Positions 22,501-34,481 of a DNA stretch of 64,000 nt are shown here, piece after piece. The notes under the pieces were generated by a model. That model searched no databases and was not told the origin of the DNA. It worked only from the letters and a program-made list of their open reading frames with translations. Numbering within the stretch: position 1 is the stretch's first letter; each line of letters starts with the position of its first letter. A program made the position numbers and the translations under genes. The DNA is from Heterostelium multicystogenum (Eukaryota > Evosea > Eumycetozoa > Acytosteliales > Acytosteliaceae). The stretch spans positions 30,811-94,810 of the forward strand of contig RCNN01000090.1 of NCBI GenBank assembly GCA_003667245.1. Direction: 5' to 3'.

Positions 22501-25500
22501 ATGACAGGTTGATCGTATTGGAATACATAATTACTGAGTGGAGTCTCTGCTGGGATGGCGGTGAGTGTATTTGAATAGGTCAGAGGAGCAGATCCTACTC
22601 CTTGTCCGGCCAAGCAGATGAGTTGTTTGTCAGTGGCGCTTTCAATGGGACAAACTTTGTCCCCGATCTTCACTTGGACACCTGGCTCCGCTAGCTTTCT
22701 ACCGACAAGAGTAATCTTATTGTTGGCGTGTGTTGGTCCACTGAGTCCAGTAATAGATGTGACAATAGGTCCACTTGGGCAGAGAGAAAGCACTTGTCCA
22801 CTGTCATAGTCGGCTTGTGTAGTAATTCCAAATGAACAGAGGTAGTTTCTATAGGTGATAATAGTAAGACCTTCTTCAGTGGCAGGAGAGAACGGTACAA
22901 AGTAGGTTTCAACTTGGTTGTACTCGGTACGCTTTTGTGCAATGTTGATCTGGCTCATCAGTACTCTAGTGAGTAGTTCGAATCCTTTGGGAGTTACTGG
23001 ATATCCACTTTCAATGGCAAACTCACATAGAGTTGGATCTACAACTTGCATTAAAGATTCCAAGATATAGGAGCTGGTGTACGCAGAGTTGAATGCTTGG
23101 CTAGCATAGACCAATTTAATACCTTGATTGGTCAGCCAGTTAGTTGGCTGGGCAAGTGAAGATATCCATTTGCCAGCGAACAGTTCGACTTCCTTCATTG
23201 GTGGAATTTCCATTGTATCAATAGTAGAGCGACAAACACCAAAAGAAGTTAGAACATCGGTTAGATTCGATGTATCGGTTGGTGATGATAGACTAGTCTT
23301 GCAGTTCTGGCATTGGAAGATGTTGTTGTAGATCATAATAGAGTTTGCATGAGGGACAATAAGTGGACTGTACATTGGGATCAAAGCAAACAATGAGTTA
23401 CTGAATGATATGATATCATTTCCAACGTAGTTGATGGTATTGTTTAGTATATAGTTGAATGCAATTTGGTTTCCATTGTTGTTATCGCTGTGAGGGAGCT
23501 TTCTCAGTGCTGTATCAATGTAGTCATCGTTCTCTTCATCAACCAAATCCCAGAGATAGGCGGCAATCCAACCTTGGCTCTGAACAGCATGCTTTCTTGT
23601 TAGTCTTGAACTGGTGAACAGCTCCATATCCTTTGGTTGTCCAGAAACGTCGGTAAGAGTTTTCAAAAGGAGAGTTGGGAGTTTTGGTAAAGTCAATTGT
23701 CTAAGCTTCATTGCATAAAAGTTTGTCAGACCTCCAAGTATGGCTGAGCTTGTTGAGGCTACGTAGTTGTCCAAATCATATACATTGGAAGGGCAACTTG
23801 TGAAAAATCAGATTTAAGCTTGAGCAATAGGTCATAGCTAATGGCACGGAACAATACATCAACATTGAGCTGTTGAAGATCAATTGGAATTTGAGAATGT
23901 TGATTGAGAACTGCGGTGTTTCCAGTTACCTTCAATACAAAGCTACTTGGAGACTGTCCTCCAGTGAGGAAGGTAGTGTCAATTACTTTCTTGGTAAGTT
24001 GCAGCAATTTATAGATGAAAACTATATTGTTGCTTTGTATATTGGTGGTCTGCGGTATGTAGGCAGTTGTGATGTTTACAATTGGGAAAGATACGACTTG
24101 TCCATTTGCGTCGGTAATAGAAATCAAACTGTCATTTGTAATGAGGTAGATATTGAAAGATGGAGTATAGCTTCCACGGAATTTGAAAGTTGAGATCTCA
24201 TTGGAATAGAGCACCTGTCCAGTCGTTGGATTAAGTGGGCAAAGTGGACCTGTACAGCCATCGTCTGAGACAACTAGCTTTTGTATTTGGCAGCAATGGA
24301 TCGACCCTTTCCAAATAGCTTGCAAGCTCACCTAAGGCAGCGTAGGTTGTATCAAAGAGTAGCTTAGACTTGATAGCCACAAAGAATTGGTTTTGTATTT
24401 GGTTGGACGAGCAGTCGCTGGAGGTACAGTTGGTTTGCTGGTATTTGAATATGGTTGAAATCATAAAACTCACTGAGGATAGTTTGCTTGACACAAAACT
24501 GCCAAACCACCTCCAAGCGTAGTTCTTGGAGCATAGTCACCAAGACAGAGGTGGGTGTCGTTAAATGCAATATGACTTCGGTCTCTGTCTGCTTTCCACT
24601 GCGAAATCTTATTGGAAATATCGTATTGCTTTACGAAATCAGATGGCAATCTAGTCTCAGTAACAGCAGTAGCTGCAGGTGGGACCTGGAACTTGGCGGG
24701 CATAGTAATGAGCAATGGAGAAAGACCGATTGGAGTGAAAATATCCTTTTTAAAGGCAGCCGATAGGTACAGGCCGTTCAGCCAGCTGCTAGAGTGGAAT
24801 GGTGCTGGAGACTGATCGACTTGCACATTGAAAATAGGTGTGAATATGTTGGTGGCTGAAGTATATTGGTTTGAAAAATATGCATAGGGTTTGGAGGCTA
24901 CAATAGCGTTGATGATTTCGGATGCATCAGTGAAACTGTGACACATGAAAGAATGACCAAATGACAAATCGGTTGGTTCGGTTTGTCTCAAGAAGTAGTC
25001 ATTTGGAATTCGTTTGGAGAAGGAGAATCCTGTATAGGGAATGCTTGGAAATCCTGGAACAGTGTGCTTAATATGAAAACCAGGTGTATAGCTACTGTTG
25101 TATTGTGTATGGACAAACAGTATACCTTTTCCAAGTGTCTTGAAGTTTCTTGAGGCAAGGGTGTCTGGTCGCGAGCCATTGCTGTCTGTATAAACTGGGA
25201 AATCATTGTAGAGGACAAATCCATTGGATTTAACCAAAGCGTCGGGGTTCAAATCGGTTTTTGTCCAAAGTTAAGGATAGAGCACTTGAATTGGAATTGA
25301 GAGATTCGTAATAGCGGACTTGGGTGGATACACTGTCAAAGTAGATTAGGAATCGGACTGAGGGAGTTTTCTGATGAACCACCATGATACTGGAGTTCCA
25401 GAGTGTGATAGACACGACACTGGGTAGTCGATTAACATTAAATTTCTTTATAGCAGAGTTAAATCATTTGAATATACAATAACATCGTATTGAGCTACAA

Positions 25501-28500
25501 TGGTCATTGGAATAGTACATTGGATTTCGCTGGCTTGGATACTGCTAATAGCACACGAGTAGTTGTAAAAGTAATTGAACCTTCTAAATGAAACAACTAC
25601 CTCGGTAGACTGTGGATTGAAATTGCTTCCGGAAATGGTGAGTCCAATCGAAGATACCGATTGGTTATAATGGACATATGGTGGCGAGATGCTAGTGACT
25701 GGGACTGGGTCAAGGTATTCAACGTATTTGGTGTTTGAAAGGAGTCTGTCCATTGTAAACAATCACTGGAAGCACTCCAGGAGTTGCTATAATGGGCATA
25801 TTACAAATTATTTTGGCATAGGGGAAGTAGTCAGCTTGGCAAATGTAAGATCCAATCTTAACTTGAGTGATTCCCACCATGAAACCGGAACCACTTATAT
25901 CGAAAAACATTTGAACCCTCTCTGTAGTCGTTGATATAGGCTGTAGCTGGTTCAACCGAATCAATAACTGGTGTTTCATATGCATAAAAGTCGAATATTT
26001 TCAGGCGATGTGATATCGATGTTTTTTAAGTTGTATTTGAATAGTTCCAACTGGAATGGATAGAGGATCGACATTGAATAGAATGGTGGTAGCATTCATC
26101 AGAGTAACAGTAACCATACGAATTGAAATTGTTTTCAAAAGTTGTAATTCTCGAGTCAAATCCACTTCCAATGATTGTCACTGTGACGTGACTGCCACCC
26201 ACCAACATGGAGAGCGGACTTACACTTTGAATTGAAATGAGAGGTGAGACATATGTGAGAACGCCATTAACGTAATTAGTACCATCAACTAGGGTGATTC
26301 CTTTAGGACCAACCTCGGACAGGATAGGTGCGTTGAAGATAATGGTAGTCAGATTAAACAAAAGAGTTGGCATCGTCATACTTGCAAAATCAGAGTAGAA
26401 GAAGAACGATAGTTCTGGATAGAAGTTGGTTCCCTTAATTGTCACCTGTGTGTTTTCGATATTGGTAACAACACTTGGTTCAACTGATATTAATGTAGAT
26501 GGCAGACGATATGGCAGTGAGAATGTTGAAAAAATAATTATAATTCGATATGTTTTCCTTGCTTGCTACCGAGAATCCAGCAAAAGCAACAGATGAAGCT
26601 AGTAGCAGATTTTGGCCTCTAACATTTATTCCAGTTGCTGCCACTCCACCAATTGTCACAGCCGTTACGGAGGTGAATCCATAACCTGAAATTGAAATAG
26701 GTTGAGACTGGTGGCTGTAAACATATAATGGACTGATTGATGTGACATAGGGTGTTGGTGTTGTTACTTCAAAAGTAGCACTAGAAGTAAGATACGGTGA
26801 ATTTTTGACCATCAGAGTATAGGTACCATTTTTTCCAAGGGCAGTGAAAGAAAATATTACTTTTGTGGAGGATCTGTAAGAGGTATAAAAATGACTGACC
26901 ATCCACATATACTCCAAACATTGACTCCGTTGACAAAAATTGTGATCCTGTCACAGTAATTGGTGTTGTGGCATTATTAAGCACTGGTGATGGCTGAATT
27001 GATGTGATTATTGGATACATCAGATTGAATCTTAGGTTCACAATGTTCGAAGTGCTGTTTCTGTTGATTACAGTAACTGGATAAGTACCAGAGGTCAACA
27101 TACCAACACAAGCGAATTCAATCATTGTAGAAGTGACATTATATATCCAGTATACCATTTGTGTTCCTTGCTGTATCTTTGATTCTCCCTGAACAAATCC
27201 AGAACCTGTAATTGTACTTAACACTGGATACTCCGTCTCCAGATAGTTTGGTGTCAATGCACTAATGACTGGTGTTGGAATATTGATTACTACATTTACA
27301 ATATTCGACGTAGCTGATAAAAACACTGCTTTGAGAGGATGAGTACCGGACAGTGGAAGATTTTGAAGGTTAACTATAATAGTAGTGGTTGTTCTTGAAA
27401 TAATTGGACAGTTGTAGGTCCCAATAAAAATGGATGTGCTGTCTGGATTGAACTTGCTACCGGAAACAGTAAGATTCATTTGAGAGTAACTGAAGGTGCT
27501 TGGTGTTACTGAACTAATCACGGGAACCTCAAGAACATAGGGCAGATTAAAAGCTGGTCCAGTTGTTCCACCATTGATCGCTTGGATTGTATATGTTCCA
27601 GCTACTTGGTAGGGCTCCGGCTTCATAATTGCAACGGTTGTGTTGAATGAGTATAGTGTTGTAATCATGTAGATGGTATTTGGAGGTGGTGAACCAATAA
27701 TAAAATGTACGGGAATAGGCATGAAGTCTGTACCAGTAACAGTAATATTCATTGCCTTTCCAATGGTAACAGAAGACGGTGTAACCTTGGTAATTGTTGG
27801 TGTAGGTGCTACGGAGAAGGAAGGTTAACATTACAAAGGGAAACTATTTGTAAATCATATACATACGAACTAATGATATGGAAACAGAATTGGAAGTGAC
27901 ACCAGAATTGCTTACAATCACTGGAACCTGTCCGTATTTTGTGGTATCTGAAGGTATGTTACAAACAATTGAGGTTGCTGTGATGGTACCGAGATTGCAT
28001 GCCTTTCCACCGTAGGTGGCAGTGGACAAACCAGACATGAACCCAGCACCATTAATAGTTACAGTTCCAGCACCGATGGTGTAGACATAGTTTGGAATGA
28101 TATTGGAAATACTGGGAGTTGGTGCGTTGAAAGTCATTGTTAGTGTATTGGAAGTGACTGTTCCAACTTTGATGCCAAGAGGTTTAGCACCAAGGGCAAC
28201 TACCTTTGGCGCAAAATTGATTTTCATGGAGGTTGCTGAACATGGTGTTGCGTATACAGTAAAGATTCCAGCTACGCCATTGACCACAATGGAAGCGCCA
28301 CTACAAACGATTCCAGTTCCAGTAATCGTAACATTAACATTCTGGTTGATAGTAATAGTGTTGGGTGACAAAGAACTAATTACAGTAGCAGCATCTAGAT
28401 TGATTATTAACGAGTGAAATCAGTGTCAATTGTTTGATCAAAGTGTAAAATGAATGAATGATGTGATCACTTTGTAAAATCACACTCCCTTATGATGATC

Positions 28501-28635
28501 GTAAATCTCTGATCAGTAGTGGGGTGTGAGATATATACGATTAGTGTTGTGTTTTCTAAGATATTTACATGAAGTCTGTGAATAAAAAAAGATATAAATT
28601 AAAGAAATAAATAGAAGTTTATCTCTTATAACCAT
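16517..28635 (-). CDS. Giant secreted TIG/IPT and SdrD-B-like repeat protein with degenerate peptidase-like region
   Basis: One gene with exons 28569..28635, 27867..28394, 21257..27808, 19575..21197, 18816..19517, 17182..18750 and 16517..17121, all GT..AG and all phase-consistent, coding about 3,900 residues. Exon 1 is a signal peptide (MVIRDKLLFISLIYIFFYSQ). Exons 2-3 hold about eight or more TIG/IPT domains (motifs such as PTISNIIP, ITVTGTDF, LTVSGSKF). The middle (about 25.4-22.8 kb) is a unique region including LNVDVLFRAISYDLLLKL, AILGGLTNFYAMKL and IAAYLWDLVDEENDD. Further TIG domains follow (about 22.8-20.7 kb), then Ser/Thr-rich linkers at about 20.63-20.35, 18.51-18.22 and 16.86-16.52 kb separating SdrD-B-like modules with loops DDRNFNGVLDDGD, DVNLDGNF and DENFNGILDSNE. 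No membrane anchor is seen at the C-terminus. About a dozen 1-nt frameshifts fall between 23.8 and 26.9 kb; the rest is open. Probable extracellular matrix, sheath or adhesion protein, by analogy to colossins and Tgr proteins (inference). Confidence 0.8.
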
Positions 28636-29312
28636 TTTATTTAAAGAAAATATATCATTGATTTGAATTAGAACAAACAATGAATATATCTATATTGTTA
28701 TCACATTTAGGAACAAAATCAATCAACCAATCCATTGTCGTTCTGTCGAAAGGAATAAAAAATCTGGGGAGAATCTGACCCTTAGACTCCTTTTTTATTG
28801 ATCAAAAACACATCAGTGCCTATCGATAGACGCCATTATCGAAAAATTTCAATCAAAAAACCACCACAAATATACAAAATCACAAAAAAATAGACCTTTT
28901 TTTAGGGTTTCTCGCATGAAAAAATCAAAATTTGTTTTTTTTTTTTTGATTGTTATTTGTTATCTTCACTGCAAAGAGTCGCCGCGTTTGGTACAATCTA
29001 CCACAAATAATGCGAATATTGATATTAATTAAATTATATTATTATTATTGTTGTTATTTTTACATTGATAATAAATGATGAAATTCTTGAAAATATGAAG
29101 AAGGAAGAGGAATGGTTGATTGGTTGGTTAGTTTGATTAAGGTTGGATGGCATCAATTTGGTTTGATCGATTGCGTAATATTTTCGAACTATTACTTCCA
29201 TATATCTAGCTAGCTATATAATACTCTTTCTTTGATTTTTCTAAAAGTACTAATTGTTATAATTATGATGATTGTTGTGGGTTGAAACTATTATTATTGT
29301 CTTAATTAATTT
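28636..29312. other. Intergenic, promoter side of the giant gene
   Basis: A/T-rich with a T12-13 run at about 28936-28948 and CAAATATACAAAATCAC-type sequence. No ORF or RNA gene seen. Confidence 0.5.
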
Positions 29313-30069
29313 TTAAATCAAGTGCGAACTGGTTCTGCTGCTGTTGTGGTTGGTGGTGCTGAGGTTGATTTTTTTTTTGTTGCTCGATGCTGCTTTTTTG
29401 GCAGCCGTCAGTTGATTCGCCAGCCAAGATAGACCTTCATTTACACCTTGTCCTGTGATTGCACATGATTGGCAAATATTCCATTTTCTATTTACAAGTT
29501 GCTGTAGACCCAGATGATTGGCAATCTCTTCAACTGACATTGCAACCTGGAAGATCACATTTATTTGCATAAACTAATAATATTGGTTCTATTTCAATAA
29601 AATTGATTAATATACCATATATGTATAACAAAATTGATGCTCACTGATGAACTAATGCATACCTCTCATTTCAGGATCATTTAAAACTCTATATAATTGT
29701 TGTTTCGATTCTTCTAAACGCTCTCTATCACTACTATCGATTACATATACTAAAACCTGTGTTCCTACATAATAGTGTCTCCATAGATTACGAATTTTAT
29801 CTTGTCCTCCAACATCCTATTGAGTATGTGGTGTTAATAATCGACTTCTAAACTTGGATTTAAACATATGATGCATACCCATATTGTAAATGTTAGATTT
29901 TTGAAAATGTATTAGTCTCAACCGAGAAACCAACTGTTGGAATTGCTTGGAACTGTTTCCTTTAGCTTATTCGATAGAGTAGCGATGTCTTTACCGGCTG
30001 CATCCAAACCCAGCATCAAAACTCTTATATCTTTACTCTTTTAAATAATCTTGAAAATGCTTTTCCCAT
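29313..30069 (-). CDS. ARF-family small GTPase, several indels
   Basis: Vesicle-coat regulating GTPase. The ATG at 30069 gives [11 protein letters not shown], with Gly2 suited to N-myristoylation. Motifs appear in successive frames: [10 protein letters not shown] (P-loop), [12 protein letters not shown] (switch I), then across an intron [17 protein letters not shown] (switch II) and [12 protein letters not shown]. After a second intron (acceptor ..GAAATAG) come [13 protein letters not shown] (NKxD) and [14 protein letters not shown], then [20 protein letters not shown]. The first exon (about 29,880-30,069) needs about five single-base corrections within 190 nt, not all in homopolymers; one more lies at CCAGGTTGCAATG. 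The tail after the GTPase domain is Lys/Ser/Asn-rich, longer than canonical ARF1, and may itself be frame-shifted. Either a poor-quality consensus or an ARF pseudogene; conserved motifs throughout favour the former. Confidence 0.75.
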
Positions 30070-31327
30070 TGTTTATTATCCAGTCCCAATGCCAATGATG
30101 TAGCTTTGCTCTTATTCTAAATTATACTATGCTTTGTTTGTTTTTGTTTTATTGACTAAACTTGTAAACTAAACTAAAACTAACTAACTAAACTAAGCTA
30201 ATGAATGGTTGGTTATTTAATATTTAATATGTTTGCTTTATTCTTATTGGATTTTGTGTTTGTTTAATATTAAAGGAAAAAGGGGAAAGATGGAATGAGA
30301 CAACAATAGCAGCTAGTCAAACTAACCAATGAATGAATATGTTTTCAATGCAATGCCGCAAAGGTGTTTTTAATTCAATGCAAACAAATTATGAGTGAGT
30401 AGGTGGTGGTTGTTGGTGTATGAATAACTAATAAATAGTGTGTTTTGTGTTGTTGATTTCTTAGTGATAAGTGAAGAAGTGTTTTAGGGTTGTGGTGGAT
30501 TTGTGGAAAGGTTGGTTCAAAAAAAAGAAAAAAAACAAAAAAGATTAAATTAAAAAGATTTAAATGGTGGTGATTGATTTATTTATACTGTGATTATTTG
30601 TTTATATGTTATTAATGATTTATACTTATATTATATAATATATATATATATTTGATTATGAGATTATTATTTGTATGTATATGATGAAGTAATTAGATAA
30701 GAATTGTTAAATAAAATAAAGGCAGGACAGAATGGAAAAATTACTTAAACTAACCAACATGTTTTTTTTTCTTGGTTTGGAGCTATTAATACTTACTTGA
30801 GAATGACACCAGTTTACACTTTGTGATACCGATGAGAGATATGATTGAGTGTGATCAAAGTGGAGAAACTCATCAGAGTCCATGATAAATTTATTTTTTA
30901 GTGTCACCTTCACCTTTTTTGTTCAATAAACTGTTAAAAAGATCTGAAACAGTGTTTTAAGATCACCCTCTCCAGGAACTGACACCTTTTTTTTGAAACA
31001 GAGAGATAGCCACAGGTTTGTCTTTTATTGTTTGAATAACTTGCTGACGATTTATGATGATGATGATGATGATTATGATGTTTGTTTAAAACTAATGAGT
31101 CCTGTTCAATAAAAGCAGTACCTTAAAATTTATTAATGTGTGGGTTGTTTTCGACAGATATAGATATATATTATCTGTTTCTTGCAAAGAAAAAAACATT
31201 TCATTTCATTTTATATTTGTTAGGTTTGGTTGATTTAGATGTTTATATTTAGAGCTGTCTTGTTGGTGGCTCAGATAGTTTGAATGTACTCTATACATAT
31301 TTATATGTATTTGTCGATTTTGATTGC
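30070..31327. other. Intergenic, 1.26 kb
   Basis: A/T-rich, G/T-rich on the plus strand at 30380-30520, with an AT dinucleotide run near 30640-30655. On the minus strand a short frame begins MDSDEFLHFDHTQSYLSS (about 30885) and ends at a good donor (CAAGTAAGT, about 30798), but no continuing exon was found, so it is not called as a gene. Confidence 0.45.
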
Positions 31328-34300
31328 TTAGACATATCTGTCTGCTCTTTGGAAGATTGGTGTGGTTTCACTTGCATCGTAATCAGATACTTTCTTTCTT
31401 TGAACACTTGCATTCTTGATGGGAATGAGACGCAAAAGGAATCCCAGTGGCAATGAGATGAATCCAGTGGCAATACAGAGTCCCCACTCTTGGAGGGTAA
31501 GTGGGGTAGTTGAGGTGGCAGTACCACCAAAAGTAACGAACAAAACTTGAATACCGATAGTGGCAAACCAAATGATAATGTAGATTGGATTGGAGAATAT
31601 ACGCTTGAATGGATTCAATTCTAAAGTTTTTAAGTGAATATGAGGATTTGGTTAATAGACATGATGAGGTGTGATAGGTTTGATTTATTCGTGTAAATCG
31701 TCTTTGCTTCACTTACCGTTACCCAAGACTCTTGCGTTGATTTTCATTGAATACTTGAAGGAATACGAAGGTGTTGAAGATGATCGTGTAGTGCTTGACT
31801 GAGTCTTTCTTTATGTGACCACCGAGAACCATATTGTAGAAATCGACACCGAGGTAGAGCAAGAGGAATTTGATGGCAAGCTGGAAGGCAGCTTGTCCAA
31901 GGATGTCTCTCCACATGGTACGCGAGATGAGTGGGCATCCTTACCGTGTGGTGGACGGTTGAGAAGAGAGTCGCTGGGTGGGTCGGTTGCCAGGGCAAGT
32001 GCAGCCAAGGTGTCCATAATCAAATTGATCCAGAGCAATTGAATACCAGTGAGTGGCGACTTACCACTACCATAGACGTTTCCGACAAAGGCAACGATAA
32101 CTGCAACAATGTTGATGGTAAGTTGGAATTGCAAGAACTTGCAGATGGCATCGTTGATGTTTCTACCCCAGAGGAGTGCACGAACGATCGAAGCAAAGTT
32201 GTCATCGAGCAAAACTACATCTGATGCGGCAATGGCGACTTCAGTACCAGTGACACCCATAGAGAAACCGACATGTGCTAACTTCAAGGCTGGACCGTCA
32301 TTGGTACCATCACCAGTGACAGCGACGACTTCACCGCTGTCCTTGAGAAGTTGGACGAGTCTACGTTTTGTCGAGTGGAGAGGAACGAGCCAAAACTTGG
32401 AGACGTGGGAGAATACCCTCGACTTCCTTGTCGGACATCTTTCTAAATTCAGTTCCTTCCATACAGATTCCACCCTTTGTTAAGATACCGCAACGCTTAG
32501 CAATGTTTTCGGCAGTGACAATGTTGTCACCAGTGACCATACGTACGACAACACCAGCCTGTTGGAATTGAGCTACAGCCTTTGGTACTTCAGTACGAAT
32601 TGGATCACGGATACCTACCAAACCAATGAAGCAAAGTCCAGTGGTTGGTTCATCACCGTCGAGGTTGTATTGATCTGGGTCGTAGTCTGCGTAGGCAAGT
32701 CCGATGGTTCTAAGTGTGTCCGATGCGAACTTGAAGATAGTTTGTTCAAACATTTGTTTGACATCTGGAGTCATTGGCTTGATTTGACCCTCTTTATCAA
32801 AGTATGTGGTGCATTGTCCAAGGATAATTTCAGAGGCACCCTTGGTGTAGAAGACGGTAGTGTCCGTTCTCTTGTTGTATAAGGACACCCATCTTCTTCT
32901 TGGCAGAGGTGAATGGGTAGAGCTTCTTGATATTGGCGGTGGCTCTGGCAGCTTGATAGTCAGCTCCAAAGACTTGGGCAAACTTTGAGAAGTGCGCACT
33001 CTGTCTTGGAACCAATAAACTCAGTACGTCCCTTTGGAGAAACACCTTCATAGGCATTGGAGTTGATGCAAATACCATCTGTAATAATGTTATGAATGTG
33101 CTGTGGAATGTTGTATTTGATGTTGTAGTCGACGTGCTCGATGTAGTTGGCGATGTGTCCACTAACTACAGTCATTTGGTTGGTTGTGAGAGTACCGGTC
33201 TTGTCGGAGCAAATGGTTGTGGCGCTACCCATAGTCTCACAGGAGGCCATGTTTCTAACCAAATTGTTTTCCTTGAAACATCTTGAGCATACCATAAGCT
33301 AGTGCGACGGTAACTGCAAGAGGAAGACCTTCGGGAACTGCTACTACGACGATAGTAATAGCGTCGACAACAATCTTTGTGACGTCGGAAATCGAATCTG
33401 TGGTAATCTTAACGTCGTTGACCTTCATTTCAATGAAGTACTTGGGGATGGTGATAAGAAGCATCAAACCAGCAGCAATCAAACCAAACTTTCCAATACG
33501 ATCGGCAAGTTGTCCAAGTTTCTCTTGGAGTGGAGTGTCCTCAGTTTCAGTTCTGAGTGACATCATTAATCTTCCGTTGATTGAGTTGACACCAACCGAA
33601 GTAATTAAAATCTTTCCAAAACCTTCTTGTACGGTGGTACCAGAGATAAAGAATGGATCAAGCTTGTCCTTGGTGTGTCCCTTCTTGATTGGGTCTGACT
33701 CACGGTCATGAGGACTCATCGCATATGATGGAGTGACCTTCAACGAAACACACCATCACCACAAATAATGTCACCAGTGTCGATCATCAAAATATCACCA
33801 ACCAAAACATCGAAAACAGAGATGATACATTTGTTCACCTCACGAAACTACCTTGACGGTTCTATCTGCCGATTTCTTGTTCAACTCCAAGAAACGTTGT
33901 TTGATTTTTGTAATTGTTGATCGATGTCACCAAAGTTACGACGCACTGCAACCAAAATAGCGACACCTTCAATCCAACCGGTGGAAGGGTCCTCTGAACG
34001 TATAGTCAAATTGAACCTAAAATAATTGAAAACAACGGCGGCTATAATCAAAATAATCAGAGTCTCATCCTTAAGTGCATCAATAATCATCTTCCATAAT
34101 GGATCAATTGGTGGATCTGGTAAAACATTTGTTGAAAATCTAATTTAAAGAAAGACCAGGAAAAAAAATGTTAATTATTTCTCTGCTTCAACTATTCCAC
34201 TTATAGCGCTACATTATTATATTTCTATTCTATATTCTATATTATATTATTTGGTTTGTACATACTTTTCTATTCTATGTGAGTTGGCAGAGTTGGCATG

Positions 34301-34481
34301 CTTTGATAGACCTTCTTCGAGTGAGGTTCTCAATTTTTCAGCCAAACCTTGGTTACCTCCTAATTCTTCTAAACGCTGTGGATTCTTTGGGATTGACACC
34401 AAATCTTGGAGTGAGTTGCAATCAATTCCAAAAGTCTCTTGTAAGTCAAGCTCCTCGTACGAGGAAATGACCAATTGACAT
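31328..34481 (-). CDS. PMCA-type calcium-transporting P-type ATPase, many frameshifts
   Basis: Ca2+ pump of plasma membrane or contractile vacuole (family 2B). It reads in pieces across all three minus frames. The N-terminus is [15 protein letters not shown] and [18 protein letters not shown]. After an intron (donor GAAAA|GTATGT near 34260, acceptor near 34140) come [20 protein letters not shown] and [14 protein letters not shown]. The actuator-side segment is ESDPIKKG; M4 is [20 protein letters not shown]; the phosphorylation site is [16 protein letters not shown]. Nucleotide-binding: [30 protein letters not shown]. Hinge: [16 protein letters not shown]5-M6: [20 protein letters not shown]. 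The C-terminal transmembrane part, after an intron at about 31,619-31,715, includes [20 protein letters not shown]. The cytosolic tail is short. About ten single-base indels are needed. The ATG at 34481 requires an indel just after it. Confidence 0.85.

Noticed and set aside
30707..30913. Minus-strand frame MDSDEFLHFDHTQSYLSS with a good donor
   Set aside because: No following exon or recognisable domain could be found in the 600 nt before the ARF gene; kept only as a remark in the intergenic entry.
23797..34481. Programmed frameshifting or insertional RNA editing as explanation of the indels
   Set aside because: Both insertions and deletions occur, mostly in homopolymers, in many unrelated genes and at no common motif; sequencing error explains this better.
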